A stretch of 64,000 bases of DNA from a bacterium SCSIO 12827 (GCA_024397995.1 CP073746.1:3408001-3472000), one strand, 5' to 3'. Shown: positions 17,413 through 25,526, counted from the first letter of the stretch. Made by a program: numbers and translations. The notes: a model not told the origin generated them from the sequence alone.

Positions 17413-17988
17413 TCAGATCCGCTCCGACAGCCAGATGGCGAGCTTCGATCCCCGCTTGATGACGCCCTTCAGGGCCTCATAGCCGGGGGCTTCCTCGGCC
17501 CCCAGGTCCAGCGCCGTGTCGTGGTGCTCCAACTCTTCCTGGCGGAATTTTTCGAAGGTGTCGCGCAGATCGTCCTCGCCCTCGCCGTCCAGGCGCGCGA
17601 TCTGGGCCGCGTAATGTTCGTCGATGGCTTCCTCGACCGCGACGGTGCAGGCATGGGCCGCCTTTTCGCCCAAAAGCGCCGTACCGGCGCCGAGCGCGAA
17701 ACCGGCCAGATGCCACAGCGGCAGCAGCGCCGTCGGGCGCACCCCGCGTTCGGCCACCAAGTCATTGAAGGTGGCAAGATGAACTTCTTCCTGTTCCGCC
17801 ATGTGCTTGATGGCGCCGCCGCTGGCCTTCTCGCCCAGTACAGCCATCTGGCCCTCGTAGATGCGCACGGCGCCGTATTCACCTGCGTGATCAACGCGCA
17901 GCATGCGTTCGACCATCGCGGCCTTGGACGGGTCGCCCGGCATGCGCCGGGGCTTGGCAGTTGGCTTCGCAGAGGTCTTGGTCGCCAT
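17413..17988 (-). CDS. coq7: Demethoxyubiquinone hydroxylase Coq7
   Basis: Coq7 hydroxylates 5-demethoxyubiquinol in ubiquinone synthesis with a di-iron centre at the membrane. The ferritin-like ligand motifs are present: RVDHAGEYGA, MAEQEEVHLATF, VEEAIDEHYAAQI and RQEELEHHDTALD. The 191-residue length is usual. An unstructured Lys/Pro/Ala-rich N-terminus precedes the domain. The gene is the third of a minus-strand group with yqaA and dsbB upstream. Presence of Coq7 rather than UbiF is typical of alphaproteobacteria and some other groups. Confidence 0.95.
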   Translation of the reverse strand: MATKTSAKPTAKPRRMPGDPSKAAMVERMLRVDHAGEYGAVRIYEGQMAVLGEKASGGAIKHMAEQEEVHLATFNDLVAERGVRPTALLPLWHLAGFALGAGTALLGEKAAHACTVAVEEAIDEHYAAQIARLDGEGEDDLRDTFEKFRQEELEHHDTALDLGAEEAPGYEALKGVIKRGSKLAIWLSERI

Positions 17989-18017
17989 GGTTTCCTATTG
18001 CGTCCTTGAACGCCCTG

Positions 18018-18518
18018 TCAGGCGGCCTTCATGCGGCGGACGGCGACAAAGCACAGCCCGGCCATGACGGCGGAGAAGGCCGCATTATAGGTCGCCATGG
18101 AAAGGCCAAGAAAGACCCAGTCCACGGAATCGCAGGATTTTTCCGGCGGGGCCGACAATCCGGCCATCAGGTCCATGGTCGACCCCAGGGTCGGCAGCGC
18201 GCCGCCGCAAACGGCGGACGCCCACCAATGCTGCTCCACGCCTACGTGATAGACCGCGATCCCGGCCCCGATGGCGAAGCCGAGAGCCGCCAGCCCGACC
18301 ACGGCGCGAACGGCCTTGGCATTGGGGCGCATCATGCAGGCCCCGGCGAACAGGCCGATCACCGCGAACGGAATGCGCTGATAGAGGCAGAGGTTGCAGG
18401 GCTCCAGCCCCAGAACGAACTGGGCATGCAGGGCCAGGCCGAGGGCCCCGGCCGATATGGCGAACAGAACAGCCGGGTACCAGCGTTGCAGTTTGGGATC
18501 GTCGAGCAAGGATAACAT
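18018..18518 (-). CDS. dsbB: Disulfide bond formation protein DsbB
   Basis: DsbB re-oxidises DsbA by passing electrons to ubiquinone in the inner membrane. The 166-residue protein has four hydrophobic segments, the first periplasmic pair CNLC in the typical EPCNLCLYQRIP context (residues 40-51), and a second cysteine pair at AVCGG and EKSCDSVDW in the following periplasmic loop. All four catalytic cysteines are therefore present. It lies between yqaA (10 bases upstream) and coq7 (29 bases downstream), probably one transcript. Confidence 0.93.
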   Translation of the reverse strand: MLSLLDDPKLQRWYPAVLFAISAGALGLALHAQFVLGLEPCNLCLYQRIPFAVIGLFAGACMMRPNAKAVRAVVGLAALGFAIGAGIAVYHVGVEQHWWASAVCGGALPTLGSTMDLMAGLSAPPEKSCDSVDWVFLGLSMATYNAAFSAVMAGLCFVAVRRMKAA

Positions 18519-18527
18519 CTCGGTCTC

Positions 18528-19109
18528 CTACAGCACGAACCTGATAACCACGAATCCGCCGACCAGGAGAATGCAAAAGATCGTGAACAGAAGCCCCAGG
18601 CGCCGTTCGATAAAGGCGCGGATGGGTTCCCCGAAATACCACAGCAACCCCGCCACCAGATAAAACCTGAGCCCCCGCGCCAGCACCGAAGCGACACAGA
18701 ACACCCAGATATCCAGCGACGCCAGGCCGGACAGGATGGTGATGACCTTATAAGGAAAGGGCGTGACCCCCGCGATGAAAACGGCCCAGGCCCCCCCATC
18801 CGCATAGGTCTGGCGGAAGGTCTCGAACTTGGCGGTGTAGCCATAGAATTCCAGCATGGGTCGGCCGACCTGATCGAACAGGAAGGCGCCGATGGCGTAG
18901 CCCAGCATGCCGCCCAGCACCGAAGCGACCGTGCAGATGAAGGCGATGCGCCAAGCCCGGGCCCGGTCGGCCAGAACCATGGGAATCAGCATCACATCGG
19001 GCGGGATGGGAAAGACCGAGCTTTCGATAAAGCTGACGAACGCCAGCCAACGGTCCGCATGGCGATGGCCGGCAAGGGCCAGAATTCGGTCGTAAAGGCG
19101 GCGCAGCAT
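18528..19109 (-). CDS. YqaA/DedA family membrane protein
   Basis: The 193-residue protein belongs to the SNARE-associated/DedA superfamily, YqaA branch. It has several hydrophobic helices and the signature segments FIESSVFPIPPDVMLIPM and GVTPFPYKVITILSG, with Gly- and Pro-bearing re-entrant regions. Family members act in membrane lipid homeostasis, some as lipid scramblases or polyprenyl-phosphate flippases. A function for this branch is not established. It heads the yqaA-dsbB-coq7 minus-strand group and is divergent from the dioxygenase gene across a 210-base gap. Confidence 0.88.
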   Translation of the reverse strand: MLRRLYDRILALAGHRHADRWLAFVSFIESSVFPIPPDVMLIPMVLADRARAWRIAFICTVASVLGGMLGYAIGAFLFDQVGRPMLEFYGYTAKFETFRQTYADGGAWAVFIAGVTPFPYKVITILSGLASLDIWVFCVASVLARGLRFYLVAGLLWYFGEPIRAFIERRLGLLFTIFCILLVGGFVVIRFVL

Positions 19110-19257
19110 GGGCGGAAGGCCCCGTCCCGTCAGTGAAAGCGTCGGGCGCTTCTATCAGGCGACCGGCCTGGAGACAATGGGAACGGCGCCGCACCGATGC
19201 CGCCGGAAGACCTGGAATTCGGCCGGAAACGGTTCGCATCCACCCCGCTTTGGGGCT

Positions 19258-19285
19258 TTGAATTTCGCAAGAGCACCCGTATCCT
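19258..19285 (+). promoter_or_regulatory. Possible promoter of the TauD-like gene
   Basis: TTGAAT (19258-19263) and TATCCT (19280-19285) are 16 bases apart, 35 bases before the ATG. The rest of the 210-base gap (19110-19319) shows nothing I can name. Confidence 0.3.
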
Positions 19286-19319
19286 TTGATCAGAAACATC
19301 TAACAAAAGGCAGATACCA

Positions 19320-20300
19320 ATGAACCATCCAACCGCGCCGCTGAAAGGCGATTTCGGCATTTTGATCGATCAAGTCACGCCCGACGACCTGGGCAACCCG
19401 GACTTCCAATCCTGGGCCCATGGCCTGTGGCTGGACCATGGCGGGCTGCTCGGCGTTCGGGGGGAGAAGCTGGCCGAATTGACGCCCGCGCAGCTTGTCG
19501 CTTGGTCCGAGGTCTTCGGCGTCATCGAGGACAAGATCCAGACGGCGCGCGAGGATAAATCCGTCAAAGGCTTTCCCATCCTGCGCATCGGCAACGTGAA
19601 AAACGAGGATGGCAAGATCGTCGCGCAACTGCTGCAGGTGCCGCAGCTGACCAGCGACGCGGACATTCGCTACAACCCGGAAACCCGGCGCCCGGTATGG
19701 CATACGGATTCCACGTTCCGCGCGCGGCCGCCGGTCGGCTCCGTCTTCCACTGCCGCAAGGCCCCGCCCGAGGGCGCGGAAACCCTGTTCGCCGACATGC
19801 AGGGCGCCTATGCCGCCCTGCCGCCGGCGGAACGGCAGAAACTCGACGGCCTGGAGGCCGTCTGCTCCCTCGCTCATCATGACAAGAAGATCAACAGCTA
19901 CTCGCCCCATTATCCGGTGCTGACGCCCGAGCAGCGCAAGGAAAACCCGCCCAATCGCGTGCCCATCGTCCTGAACCATCCGATCACCGGCCGGCCGTCG
20001 CTGTACGGCCTCAACAGCTCGACCTGCGCCATCGTGCCCAAGGGGCAGGAAGTCGATCCGGCGGACCTGGACAAATGGGATCTGGAAGGCGTGGAAGACG
20101 ACAGCGTGATGATCTGGCGCAACATGCTGCCCACCGTCACCGGCCCCGACTTCACCGTGAAATGGCAGTGGCAAGCCGGCGACGTCGTCGTCTGGGACAA
20201 CCGCTCGACGATCCATGCGGGGACCGGCTTCGACTACAGCAAGTACGAACGGGAAATGTGGCGGCTGACGTTGGTGGACGAGGCTCGGGCACGGGCCTGA
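19320..20300 (+). CDS. TauD/TfdA-family 2-oxoglutarate-dependent dioxygenase
   Basis: The 326-residue protein shows the Fe(II) facial triad of the TauD family: the first His and Asp in VWHTDSTF (about residue 124) and the distal His in NRSTIHAGTGFD, followed by the 2-oxoglutarate-binding Arg region REMWRLTL. The DTLFADMQ-like segment is present as ETLFADMQGAYAALP. These enzymes hydroxylate small molecules such as taurine or 2,4-D; the substrate cannot be named. No sulfonate or transporter gene accompanies it, which argues against a taurine role. Confidence 0.88.
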   Translation: MNHPTAPLKGDFGILIDQVTPDDLGNPDFQSWAHGLWLDHGGLLGVRGEKLAELTPAQLVAWSEVFGVIEDKIQTAREDKSVKGFPILRIGNVKNEDGKIVAQLLQVPQLTSDADIRYNPETRRPVWHTDSTFRARPPVGSVFHCRKAPPEGAETLFADMQGAYAALPPAERQKLDGLEAVCSLAHHDKKINSYSPHYPVLTPEQRKENPPNRVPIVLNHPITGRPSLYGLNSSTCAIVPKGQEVDPADLDKWDLEGVEDDSVMIWRNMLPTVTGPDFTVKWQWQAGDVVVWDNRSTIHAGTGFDYSKYEREMWRLTLVDEARARA

Positions 20301-20311
20301 CGGCAGCCGAA

Positions 20312-20327
20312 TTCTTCAAGGGAAGAA
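20312..20327 (-). terminator. Hairpin directly after the tRNA-Leu CCA end
   Basis: TTCTTC-AAGG-GAAGAA (plus-strand reading) is a perfect 6-bp stem beginning one base after the encoded CCA on the minus strand. The tail is short (TTCGG), so termination is possible but not assured; it could also guide 3'-end processing. Confidence 0.35.
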
Positions 20328-20414
20328 TGGTGCGGGCGGGGAGAATCGAACTCCCACTTCCTTGCGGAAACCAGATTTTGAGTCTGGCGCGTCTACCAGT
20401 TCCGCCACGCCCGC
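20328..20414 (-). tRNA. tRNA-Leu (anticodon CAA)
   Basis: On the minus strand a complete class II tRNA of 87 bases can be folded. The acceptor is GCGGGCG with CGCCCGC, discriminator A and an encoded CCA (20328-20330). The anticodon stem CCAGA/TCTGG encloses loop CTCAAAA, giving anticodon CAA, which reads UUG. The T-arm is GGGAG-TTCGATT-CTCCC and a long 15-base variable arm (with CCGCAAGG) identifies a leucine type. It lies between the dioxygenase and response-regulator genes. Confidence 0.95.
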
Positions 20415-20461
20415 GCACCTTGGAAGGGCGCTGTTCTATCATCCCTTTTGCCGCAAGGTAA

Positions 20462-20477
20462 ACCGCGATGACGCGGT
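20462..20477 (-). terminator. Possible terminator of the response-regulator gene
   Basis: ACCGCG-ATGA-CGCGGT forms a perfect 6-bp stem downstream of the response-regulator stop (20531) and upstream of the tRNA, followed on the minus strand by TTTACC. The short U-run makes this a weak call. Confidence 0.35.
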
Positions 20478-20530
20478 CGCCCTGCAATGGATGCGGATTT
20501 TTCCCCGCCTCCAGGCGAACGACCGCGCCC

Positions 20531-21247
20531 CTATTCCACCACGCGGTAGCCGACACCCTTCATGGTGAGGATCACCGTGGGATTTTTCGGGTCCGGTTCG
20601 ATCTTGCGGCGCAGCCGTGAAATATAGGTGTCGATGGTGCGGTCGAGGGGCGCGTCGTCAAAACCGCTGATGGCGTCCAACAGGGTATCGCGGCTGACAA
20701 CCCGCCCGGGGTGCCGCGCCAGAGCCGCCAGGACCAGGAATTCCGAACGGGTGAAGTCGACATCCTCGCCCTTGGGATTTTGCGCCGCATAACCGGCAAG
20801 GTTCAGGGTCCAGCCGGAAAACTGCACCACGCCCGGGCCCGGCGCGCTCAACGGGCTGCGCCCGGCGGTGCCGGGCGTCCCCGATTGCGCCCGCGCGATC
20901 ATGTTCCGGATGCGCAGCAACAGTTCGCCCGGATCGACCCCCTTGGTCAGATAGTCATCGGCGCCCAGTTCCAGCGCCGCCAGGCGCTGTTCCGTGGTGG
21001 TGCGGGCACTCAGCACGATGATCGGCACGTTGGACCGGGTCCGCACCTTGCGGATCAGGGTCAGGCCGTCCTCGTCGGGCAGGCCCAGGTCGGTGAGGAT
21101 CAGGTCCGGGGGACGGGCCTCGATGGCGGTCAGGGCGTCTTCGACGGTCTTAGCGATATCAACGCCATAGCCCTCGGACTTCAGATGGAATTCCAAGAGA
21201 CCGCTGATCAGCGCGTCGTCTTCAACCAGGAGAATATGTGTGGTCAT
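20531..21247 (-). CDS. OmpR/PhoB-family response regulator
   Basis: The 238-residue protein has an N-terminal receiver domain with acidic pair VEDD, phosphoacceptor Asp in LILTDLGLP and conserved Lys in DYLTKGVDP, then a C-terminal winged-helix DNA-binding domain ending SRLRRKIEPDP...GVGYRVV. I chose ATG 21247 since the receiver begins immediately (MTTHILLVEDD); the frame extends 14 codons further without family similarity. No histidine kinase is adjacent, so it is an orphan regulator here and its signal and targets cannot be inferred. Confidence 0.92.
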   Translation of the reverse strand: MTTHILLVEDDALISGLLEFHLKSEGYGVDIAKTVEDALTAIEARPPDLILTDLGLPDEDGLTLIRKVRTRSNVPIIVLSARTTTEQRLAALELGADDYLTKGVDPGELLLRIRNMIARAQSGTPGTAGRSPLSAPGPGVVQFSGWTLNLAGYAAQNPKGEDVDFTRSEFLVLAALARHPGRVVSRDTLLDAISGFDDAPLDRTIDTYISRLRRKIEPDPKNPTVILTMKGVGYRVVE

Positions 21248-21425
21248 GGCGCGCAGATTATGAATTTTCAGCCGCCCTCGCCAGTTCAATCCCGTCAGGC
21301 TGTGTCAGGTGCGAGTCAGGTTGCCGCCATCACGGGTCAAGGTGCCGCGGCGAGAATGGTGTCACTCCAGAGCCGCCCTTTCGGCCTCTGGTCACAGAAC
21401 GTGAGCCAACAGAAGAGAGCCGACC

Positions 21426-21818
21426 ATGACCATCTTCCGCCGTATCACCCTCGCCGCCCTTGTCCTGATGTCCACCGCCTTCGTCGGCGCGCAGACGTCC
21501 GCGCAGGCCGCCGATGAACTCGCCCAGGTTCGCGTGCCGCGCCTGGACATGCTGATCGACGCCCGCTGCGAAGGGGGTGCTGCCGTGTTCCGCATGAAGA
21601 ACCGGGGCGACATGTGGCCGAAGACCGGGACGCTGATGGTCGTGACCCATGACGGCGAGACGCTTCTGGCGAAACGCGAGATGCGCTTTGCCGTCAATCA
21701 GACCGCGACCGTGAAATTCCTCAAGGCCGCCAAATATCCCGCGGGCGTGACACTGTACATCCAGCCGCGCTGGGAAGACCGTGGATACGGCTCGGGCCTG
21801 CGCCTGCGCTGCGGCTGA
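21426..21818 (+). CDS. Small exported protein of unknown function
   Basis: This 130-residue protein has a standard signal peptide (FRRITLAALVLMSTAFVGAQ, cleavage likely after AQA near residue 28). The mature part of about 100 residues looks like a single beta-rich domain with two cysteines (DARCEG and the C-terminal LRLRCG) that may form a disulfide in the periplasm. A run of alternating hydrophobic residues (GTLMVVTHDGET, ATVKFL, GVTLYIQPRW) suggests an immunoglobulin-like fold, as in CARDB-type domains. I do not recognise a family. AGAAGAGAG upstream is a good ribosome site. It ends 4 bases before the convergent E1 gene stop. Confidence 0.75.
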   Translation: MTIFRRITLAALVLMSTAFVGAQTSAQAADELAQVRVPRLDMLIDARCEGGAAVFRMKNRGDMWPKTGTLMVVTHDGETLLAKREMRFAVNQTATVKFLKAAKYPAGVTLYIQPRWEDRGYGSGLRLRCG

Positions 21819-21822
21819 CGCC

Positions 21823-24165
21823 TCAGGCGGCGTATGCCGCCGCGATGGCCTCCGCATCCAAGCCGTATTTCCGATGCAGATCCTGGACCGTGCCGCATTG
21901 GCCGAAGTCCTCGACCCCCAATGCGCTCACCCGATGGCCCAGCACGCCGCCGAGCCATGACAACGTCGCCGGATGGCCGTCGATGACGGTGACCAGCTTG
22001 CCTCCCCGCTTGACCGCCCCCAGCAGCTTGGCCGCGTGGCTGTCGGCACCGTTCTTGCGCCAATCGGAATACAGCCGGTCCGGCGAGGTCACGGCGAGCA
22101 CGCCCGGGCCGTTCTTCCCGGCCAGCGTTTCCGCCGCCGCCATGGCTTCCGGCGCCAGCACGCCCGTATAGACGATGGCGCCCGCGTCTTTTGACGACGG
22201 TTGCTTCAACCAATAGGCGCCGGCGATCACCTGATCGGCCAAGGCCTTGTCCATCTTGCGGTCGGGCTGTTCCAGCGGCCGGGTCGACAGGCGCAGATAG
22301 ACCGAACCGCCGTCCGCCGCCTGCATATGGCTGAAGCCCCAGCGCATGACGGCTTCAAGCTCGTCCGCATAAGTCGGCTCGAAATAGGCCAGGCCCGGCT
22401 GCCCCATGCCGATCATCGGCGTGGCGACGGACTGATGGGCGCCGCCTTCAGGGGCCAGGGTCACGCCGGCCGGTGTCGCCACCACCATGAACCGCGCATC
22501 CTGGTAACAGGCATAGTTCAGCGCATCCAATCCCCGCTGAATGAACGGATCGTACAGCGTGCCGATGGGCAGCAGGCGTTCGCCGTACAGTTCGTGGCTG
22601 AGCCCCAGGGCCGCCAGCGCCAGAAACAGGTTGTTTTCGGCGATGCCCAGTTCCAGGTGCTGGCCTTCGTCGTTGGCGCCCCATTTCTGCACCGACGGCA
22701 CGTTGACCTTGCGGAAGGTGTCTTCCCGTTCCTCCATGGCGAAGATGCCGCGGCGGTTGACCCAGGGCCCCAGGTTGGTCGACACGGTGACGTCGGGCGA
22801 GGTGGTGACGATGCGGTCGGCCAGGTCCTGGTCCGTCGCCGCCAGTTCGAACAAAATCTTGCCGAAGGCTTCCTGGGTCGAGCCCTTGCCCTTGCCCGTT
22901 TCCGCCAGCCTGGCCGGCACGGCGACCGGCTTGGCCGACATGCGGCGGGTCTTCGCGCCGGGGCCCATGAAGGGAGTTTGGGCGATGAAATCCTGGAGCG
23001 CCTGGGCGCGGTCTTCCATGCCCGCGAAGGGTTCCCACTCCTGGCCTTCCTGGATGCCCAGGTCCTTGCGGAAGCCCGTCAGCTGATCCGGCGTGAGGAT
23101 GCCCGCGTGGTTATCCTTATGCCCCGCCAACGGCAGGCCCCAGCCTTTGATGGTATAGGCCAGGAAGCAGGTCGGGATGTCGTCATCGGCGGATTTGAAC
23201 GCCTCGCAGATGGTTTCCAGGCAGTGGCCACCCAGATTGGACATCAGGTCCTGCAATTCGTCGTCCGTATGGGACGCCAGCAGTTCCGGCACCCCCGGTT
23301 CGTTGCCGATATCGGCGGTCAGATGGTCGCGCCAGGCCGCGCCCCCCTGGAACGTCAGGGCCGCGTACATATCGTTGGGGCAATCGTTGATCCATTTCTT
23401 CAGCGCCTTGCCGCCGGGCCTTTTGAAGGCATCGCGCATCAGCTTGCCGTACTTCATGATGACCACGCGCCATCCGGCGGCGCGGAACAGTCGGTCGATC
23501 AGGCGGAACAGCTTGTCGTTGACGACGCCGTCCAGGCTCTGGCGGTTGTAGTCGATGATCCACCAGCAATTGCGCAGGTTATGCTTCCAGCCTTCGAGGA
23601 TCGCCTCGTACATATTGCCTTCGTCCATTTCGGCATCGCCGACCAGCGCGATCATGCGCCCCGGTTCGCGCGCGCGGACGGATTCGAAATGGCGGCGGGT
23701 ATAATCCTGGGTCAGGGAGGCGAACATGGTCATGGCCGGGCCCATGCCGACGGAGCCGGTGGAGAAATCGACGTCGTCCGTGTCCTTGGTGCGCGACGGA
23801 TAGCTTTGCGCCCCGCCGAGGCCGCGGAAGTTTTCAAGCTTGTCCCGCGTCTGATTGCCCATCAGGTACTGGATGGCATGGAACACCGGGCTGGCGTGGG
23901 GTTTCACCGCGACCCGGTCCTGCGGGCGCAAGGCATGGAAATACAGCGCCGTCATCAGCGCCGCCGACGACGCGCAGGACGCCTGATGCCCGCCGACTTT
24001 GACCTCACCTTTGGCGCGGATGTGGTTGGCGTTATGGATGGTCCAGGTCGACAGCCACAGGATGCGTTTCTGCAGATCACTCAGACAGGCCAGGGTGTCC
24101 GCGTCGGGGCCGGCACCCGGATTGGGTTCGATCATCAGGTGGTTCGGGGTGTCGAGAGGGGCCAT
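21823..24165 (-). CDS. AceE-type homodimeric 2-oxoacid dehydrogenase E1 (pyruvate or 2-oxobutanoate)
   Basis: The 780-residue protein is a thiamine-diphosphate E1 of the AceE type. It has the HxxSP-like GGHQASCASSA and KPHASPVFHAIQYL regions, the ThDP/Mg motif GDAEMDEGN...WWIIDYN (near residue 190-225), and a transketolase-type pyrimidine domain from about 430 (ELGIAENNLFLALAALG). It is shorter than E. coli AceE (887). Its divergent partner is an Lrp/AsnC regulator, and no E2 or E3 gene lies nearby. That arrangement recalls the 2-oxobutanoate dehydrogenase MdeB with its regulator MdeR in Pseudomonas putida, but no methionine gamma-lyase gene is adjacent. The E1 type is seen; the substrate is inference. 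Confidence 0.82.
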   Translation of the reverse strand: MAPLDTPNHLMIEPNPGAGPDADTLACLSDLQKRILWLSTWTIHNANHIRAKGEVKVGGHQASCASSAALMTALYFHALRPQDRVAVKPHASPVFHAIQYLMGNQTRDKLENFRGLGGAQSYPSRTKDTDDVDFSTGSVGMGPAMTMFASLTQDYTRRHFESVRAREPGRMIALVGDAEMDEGNMYEAILEGWKHNLRNCWWIIDYNRQSLDGVVNDKLFRLIDRLFRAAGWRVVIMKYGKLMRDAFKRPGGKALKKWINDCPNDMYAALTFQGGAAWRDHLTADIGNEPGVPELLASHTDDELQDLMSNLGGHCLETICEAFKSADDDIPTCFLAYTIKGWGLPLAGHKDNHAGILTPDQLTGFRKDLGIQEGQEWEPFAGMEDRAQALQDFIAQTPFMGPGAKTRRMSAKPVAVPARLAETGKGKGSTQEAFGKILFELAATDQDLADRIVTTSPDVTVSTNLGPWVNRRGIFAMEEREDTFRKVNVPSVQKWGANDEGQHLELGIAENNLFLALAALGLSHELYGERLLPIGTLYDPFIQRGLDALNYACYQDARFMVVATPAGVTLAPEGGAHQSVATPMIGMGQPGLAYFEPTYADELEAVMRWGFSHMQAADGGSVYLRLSTRPLEQPDRKMDKALADQVIAGAYWLKQPSSKDAGAIVYTGVLAPEAMAAAETLAGKNGPGVLAVTSPDRLYSDWRKNGADSHAAKLLGAVKRGGKLVTVIDGHPATLSWLGGVLGHRVSALGVEDFGQCGTVQDLHRKYGLDAEAIAAAYAA

Positions 24166-24204
24166 GGGGGTCTCCGGGCGGAAAGGATGCGGAAGCGCAT
24201 TATC

Positions 24205-24222
24205 TGGCGCAATCCTACGCCA
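24205..24222. promoter_or_regulatory. Inverted repeat in the E1/Lrp divergent region
   Basis: TGGCG and CGCCA flank an 8-base spacer, 40 bases upstream of the E1 start. It may be an operator for the divergent regulator. The pair is short, so chance is possible. Confidence 0.3.
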
Positions 24223-24260
24223 AAATATCAGGTATTTCCTTGCGATCTGAGGCGTTGAAT

Positions 24261-24290
24261 GGAATATTTACGCAATAAATTAGTTATTCC
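24261..24290. promoter_or_regulatory. AT-rich palindrome, likely operator of the Lrp/AsnC regulator
   Basis: GGAATA at 24261-24266 is mirrored by TATTCC at 24285-24290, with an AT-rich centre. It is one of the most AT-rich spots in a GC-rich window and sits 20 bases before the regulator ATG, where an autoregulatory Lrp-family site would be expected. Confidence 0.4.
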
Positions 24291-24310
24291 CGGCTAGAAA
24301 TTGGTGAAAT

Positions 24311-24784
24311 ATGCCAGATATTGACCTTGATGCCATCGACCGCCGCATCCTCACGGCGATCCAGACCAACGCCCGCATGCGCAACGTCGATCTGGCAGAG
24401 GCCGTGGGCCTGTCGGCCTCGCCCTGCCTGCGTCGGGTCAAGCGTCTGGAGGACGCGGGCGTGATCCGCGACTACGTCACCCTGGTTGATCAGCAGGCCG
24501 TGGGCCTGCCGGTGTCGATCTTCATCAGCGTGACCCTGGAACGGCAGGTGGAAAAGGCGCTGGAGGAGTTCGAGGCGACCATCCGGTCCTGGCCCGAGGT
24601 CATGGAATGCTACCTGATGACCGGCGACGCGGATTACCTGCTGCGGGTGGTCACGGCGGACCTTTCCGCTTACGAGCGGTTTTTGATGGACCGGCTGACG
24701 CGGGTCACCGGCGTCGCCTCCATCAAGTCGAGCTTTTCACTGAAACAGGTGGTTTACCGCACAGCTCTGCCGGTGGCGGTTTAA
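24311..24784 (+). CDS. Lrp/AsnC-family transcriptional regulator
   Basis: The 157-residue protein has the N-terminal AsnC helix-turn-helix (DLDAIDRRILTAIQTNAR...VGLSASPCLRRVKRLEDAGVI) and the C-terminal ligand-binding RAM domain (VMECYLMTGDADYLLRVV). It is transcribed divergently from the AceE-type E1 gene across 145 bases, the usual layout for an Lrp-family activator and its target. Regulation of the E1 gene by an amino acid or oxoacid effector is therefore likely. Two symmetric sites (24205-24222 and 24261-24290) lie in the gap. Confidence 0.93.
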   Translation: MPDIDLDAIDRRILTAIQTNARMRNVDLAEAVGLSASPCLRRVKRLEDAGVIRDYVTLVDQQAVGLPVSIFISVTLERQVEKALEEFEATIRSWPEVMECYLMTGDADYLLRVVTADLSAYERFLMDRLTRVTGVASIKSSFSLKQVVYRTALPVAV

Positions 24785-24800
24785 GGCCGCCCTGGCAACG

Positions 24801-25127
24801 CTATTTCTTTTTATCGACGTCGATGTAGCCGCGCTCGATCGCGGTTTCGATCATCTGCGCCCCATGGATCAACTCGTCGTATGAGCGGCGCAGCAGGTTC
24901 AGTTCGCGCACCTGATCTTCCGACGGCAGGTTGTCCGTGCCGTGGGCCAGATCGATGAGGCTTTTGATGTAAAGCCCCCGCGCCTTGGCCACCAGCTTGA
25001 AATAAGGGGTCAGTTCGGACACGGACACGTTGGGCACCAGGTCGTGGATCGTCTCGCGGTTGATGTCGCGCAGAATGCCATGCATTTCCATGCGCGCGCG
25101 GCCGATATCCCGTTCGTCACTAGGCAT
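24801..25127 (-). CDS. Small conserved hypothetical protein
   Basis: The 108-residue protein is helical and charged, with no signal peptide or cysteine. Segments such as LVPNVSVSELTPYFKLVAKARGLYIKSLIDLAHG and LNLLRRSYDELIHGAQMIETAIERGYIDV suggest a compact helical fold. I do not recognise a named family. It is convergent with the Lrp gene and upstream neighbours on the minus strand are DUF3126 and the ferredoxin. It could be a small cytoplasmic regulator, but this is a guess. Confidence 0.7.
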   Translation of the reverse strand: MPSDERDIGRARMEMHGILRDINRETIHDLVPNVSVSELTPYFKLVAKARGLYIKSLIDLAHGTDNLPSEDQVRELNLLRRSYDELIHGAQMIETAIERGYIDVDKKK

Positions 25128-25233
25128 TGGATGGACTCCCGAAAAGGTTTGATCCTTGCCCCGACGTTACGCCGAAGCGGGCCCGCCGCCAATGCGCGAA
25201 ATCAAGTCCCTGAATTGGGCCTTTGGGCGCCGG

Positions 25234-25449
25234 TCAATCCAGCGGCAGGTCTTCTTCCAGGATCGCGATTTGCAGGGAGTAGGAGACTTCGCCCTCGTCC
25301 TCGTCGCGGTGCAGAACGCCAACGAACTGTTCACCCAGATAGACCTCGACCGGATGGCCTTCCTTCTTCGGCGGCTTGACCGTGAAGCGGTTGTTGTCGA
25401 AGGCGCTGCGCAGATACTGCTGCAGGCGGGCGATTTCCGATAATTTCAT
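25234..25449 (-). CDS. DUF3126 family protein
   Basis: This 71-residue protein matches the alphaproteobacterial DUF3126 family: an N-terminal LQQYLRSAFDNNRFTVKP, then VEVYLGEQFVGVLHRDEDEGEVSYSLQIAILEEDL. Family members are about 70 residues and have no known function. The GGGAAGG ribosome site lies ten bases before the ATG. The gene follows the ferredoxin on the minus strand, separated by a 16-base palindrome at 25496-25511, so it may have its own promoter. Confidence 0.88.
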   Translation of the reverse strand: MKLSEIARLQQYLRSAFDNNRFTVKPPKKEGHPVEVYLGEQFVGVLHRDEDEGEVSYSLQIAILEEDLPLD

Positions 25450-25495
25450 GGCGATGGGGCCTTCCCTGTCTTTATTGCGATTGTGCCGGGCGTGG

Positions 25496-25511
25496 CGTGC
25501 ATGAATGCACG
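25496..25511. promoter_or_regulatory. Perfect palindrome between ferredoxin and DUF3126
   Basis: CGTGCAT-GA-ATGCACG is a perfect 7-bp inverted repeat with a 2-base centre. It lies 16 bases after the ferredoxin stop and 47 bases before the DUF3126 start. The 2-base loop is too tight for a terminator hairpin, which favours a DNA-binding site. Confidence 0.4.
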
Positions 25512-25526
25512 ATCATAGCCGACTTT

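Noticed and set aside
22201..24258. A 685-codon plus-strand frame opposite the E1 gene.
   Set aside because: It mirrors the codon structure of the E1 gene and has no recognisable domain; the E1 frame is clearly the coding one.
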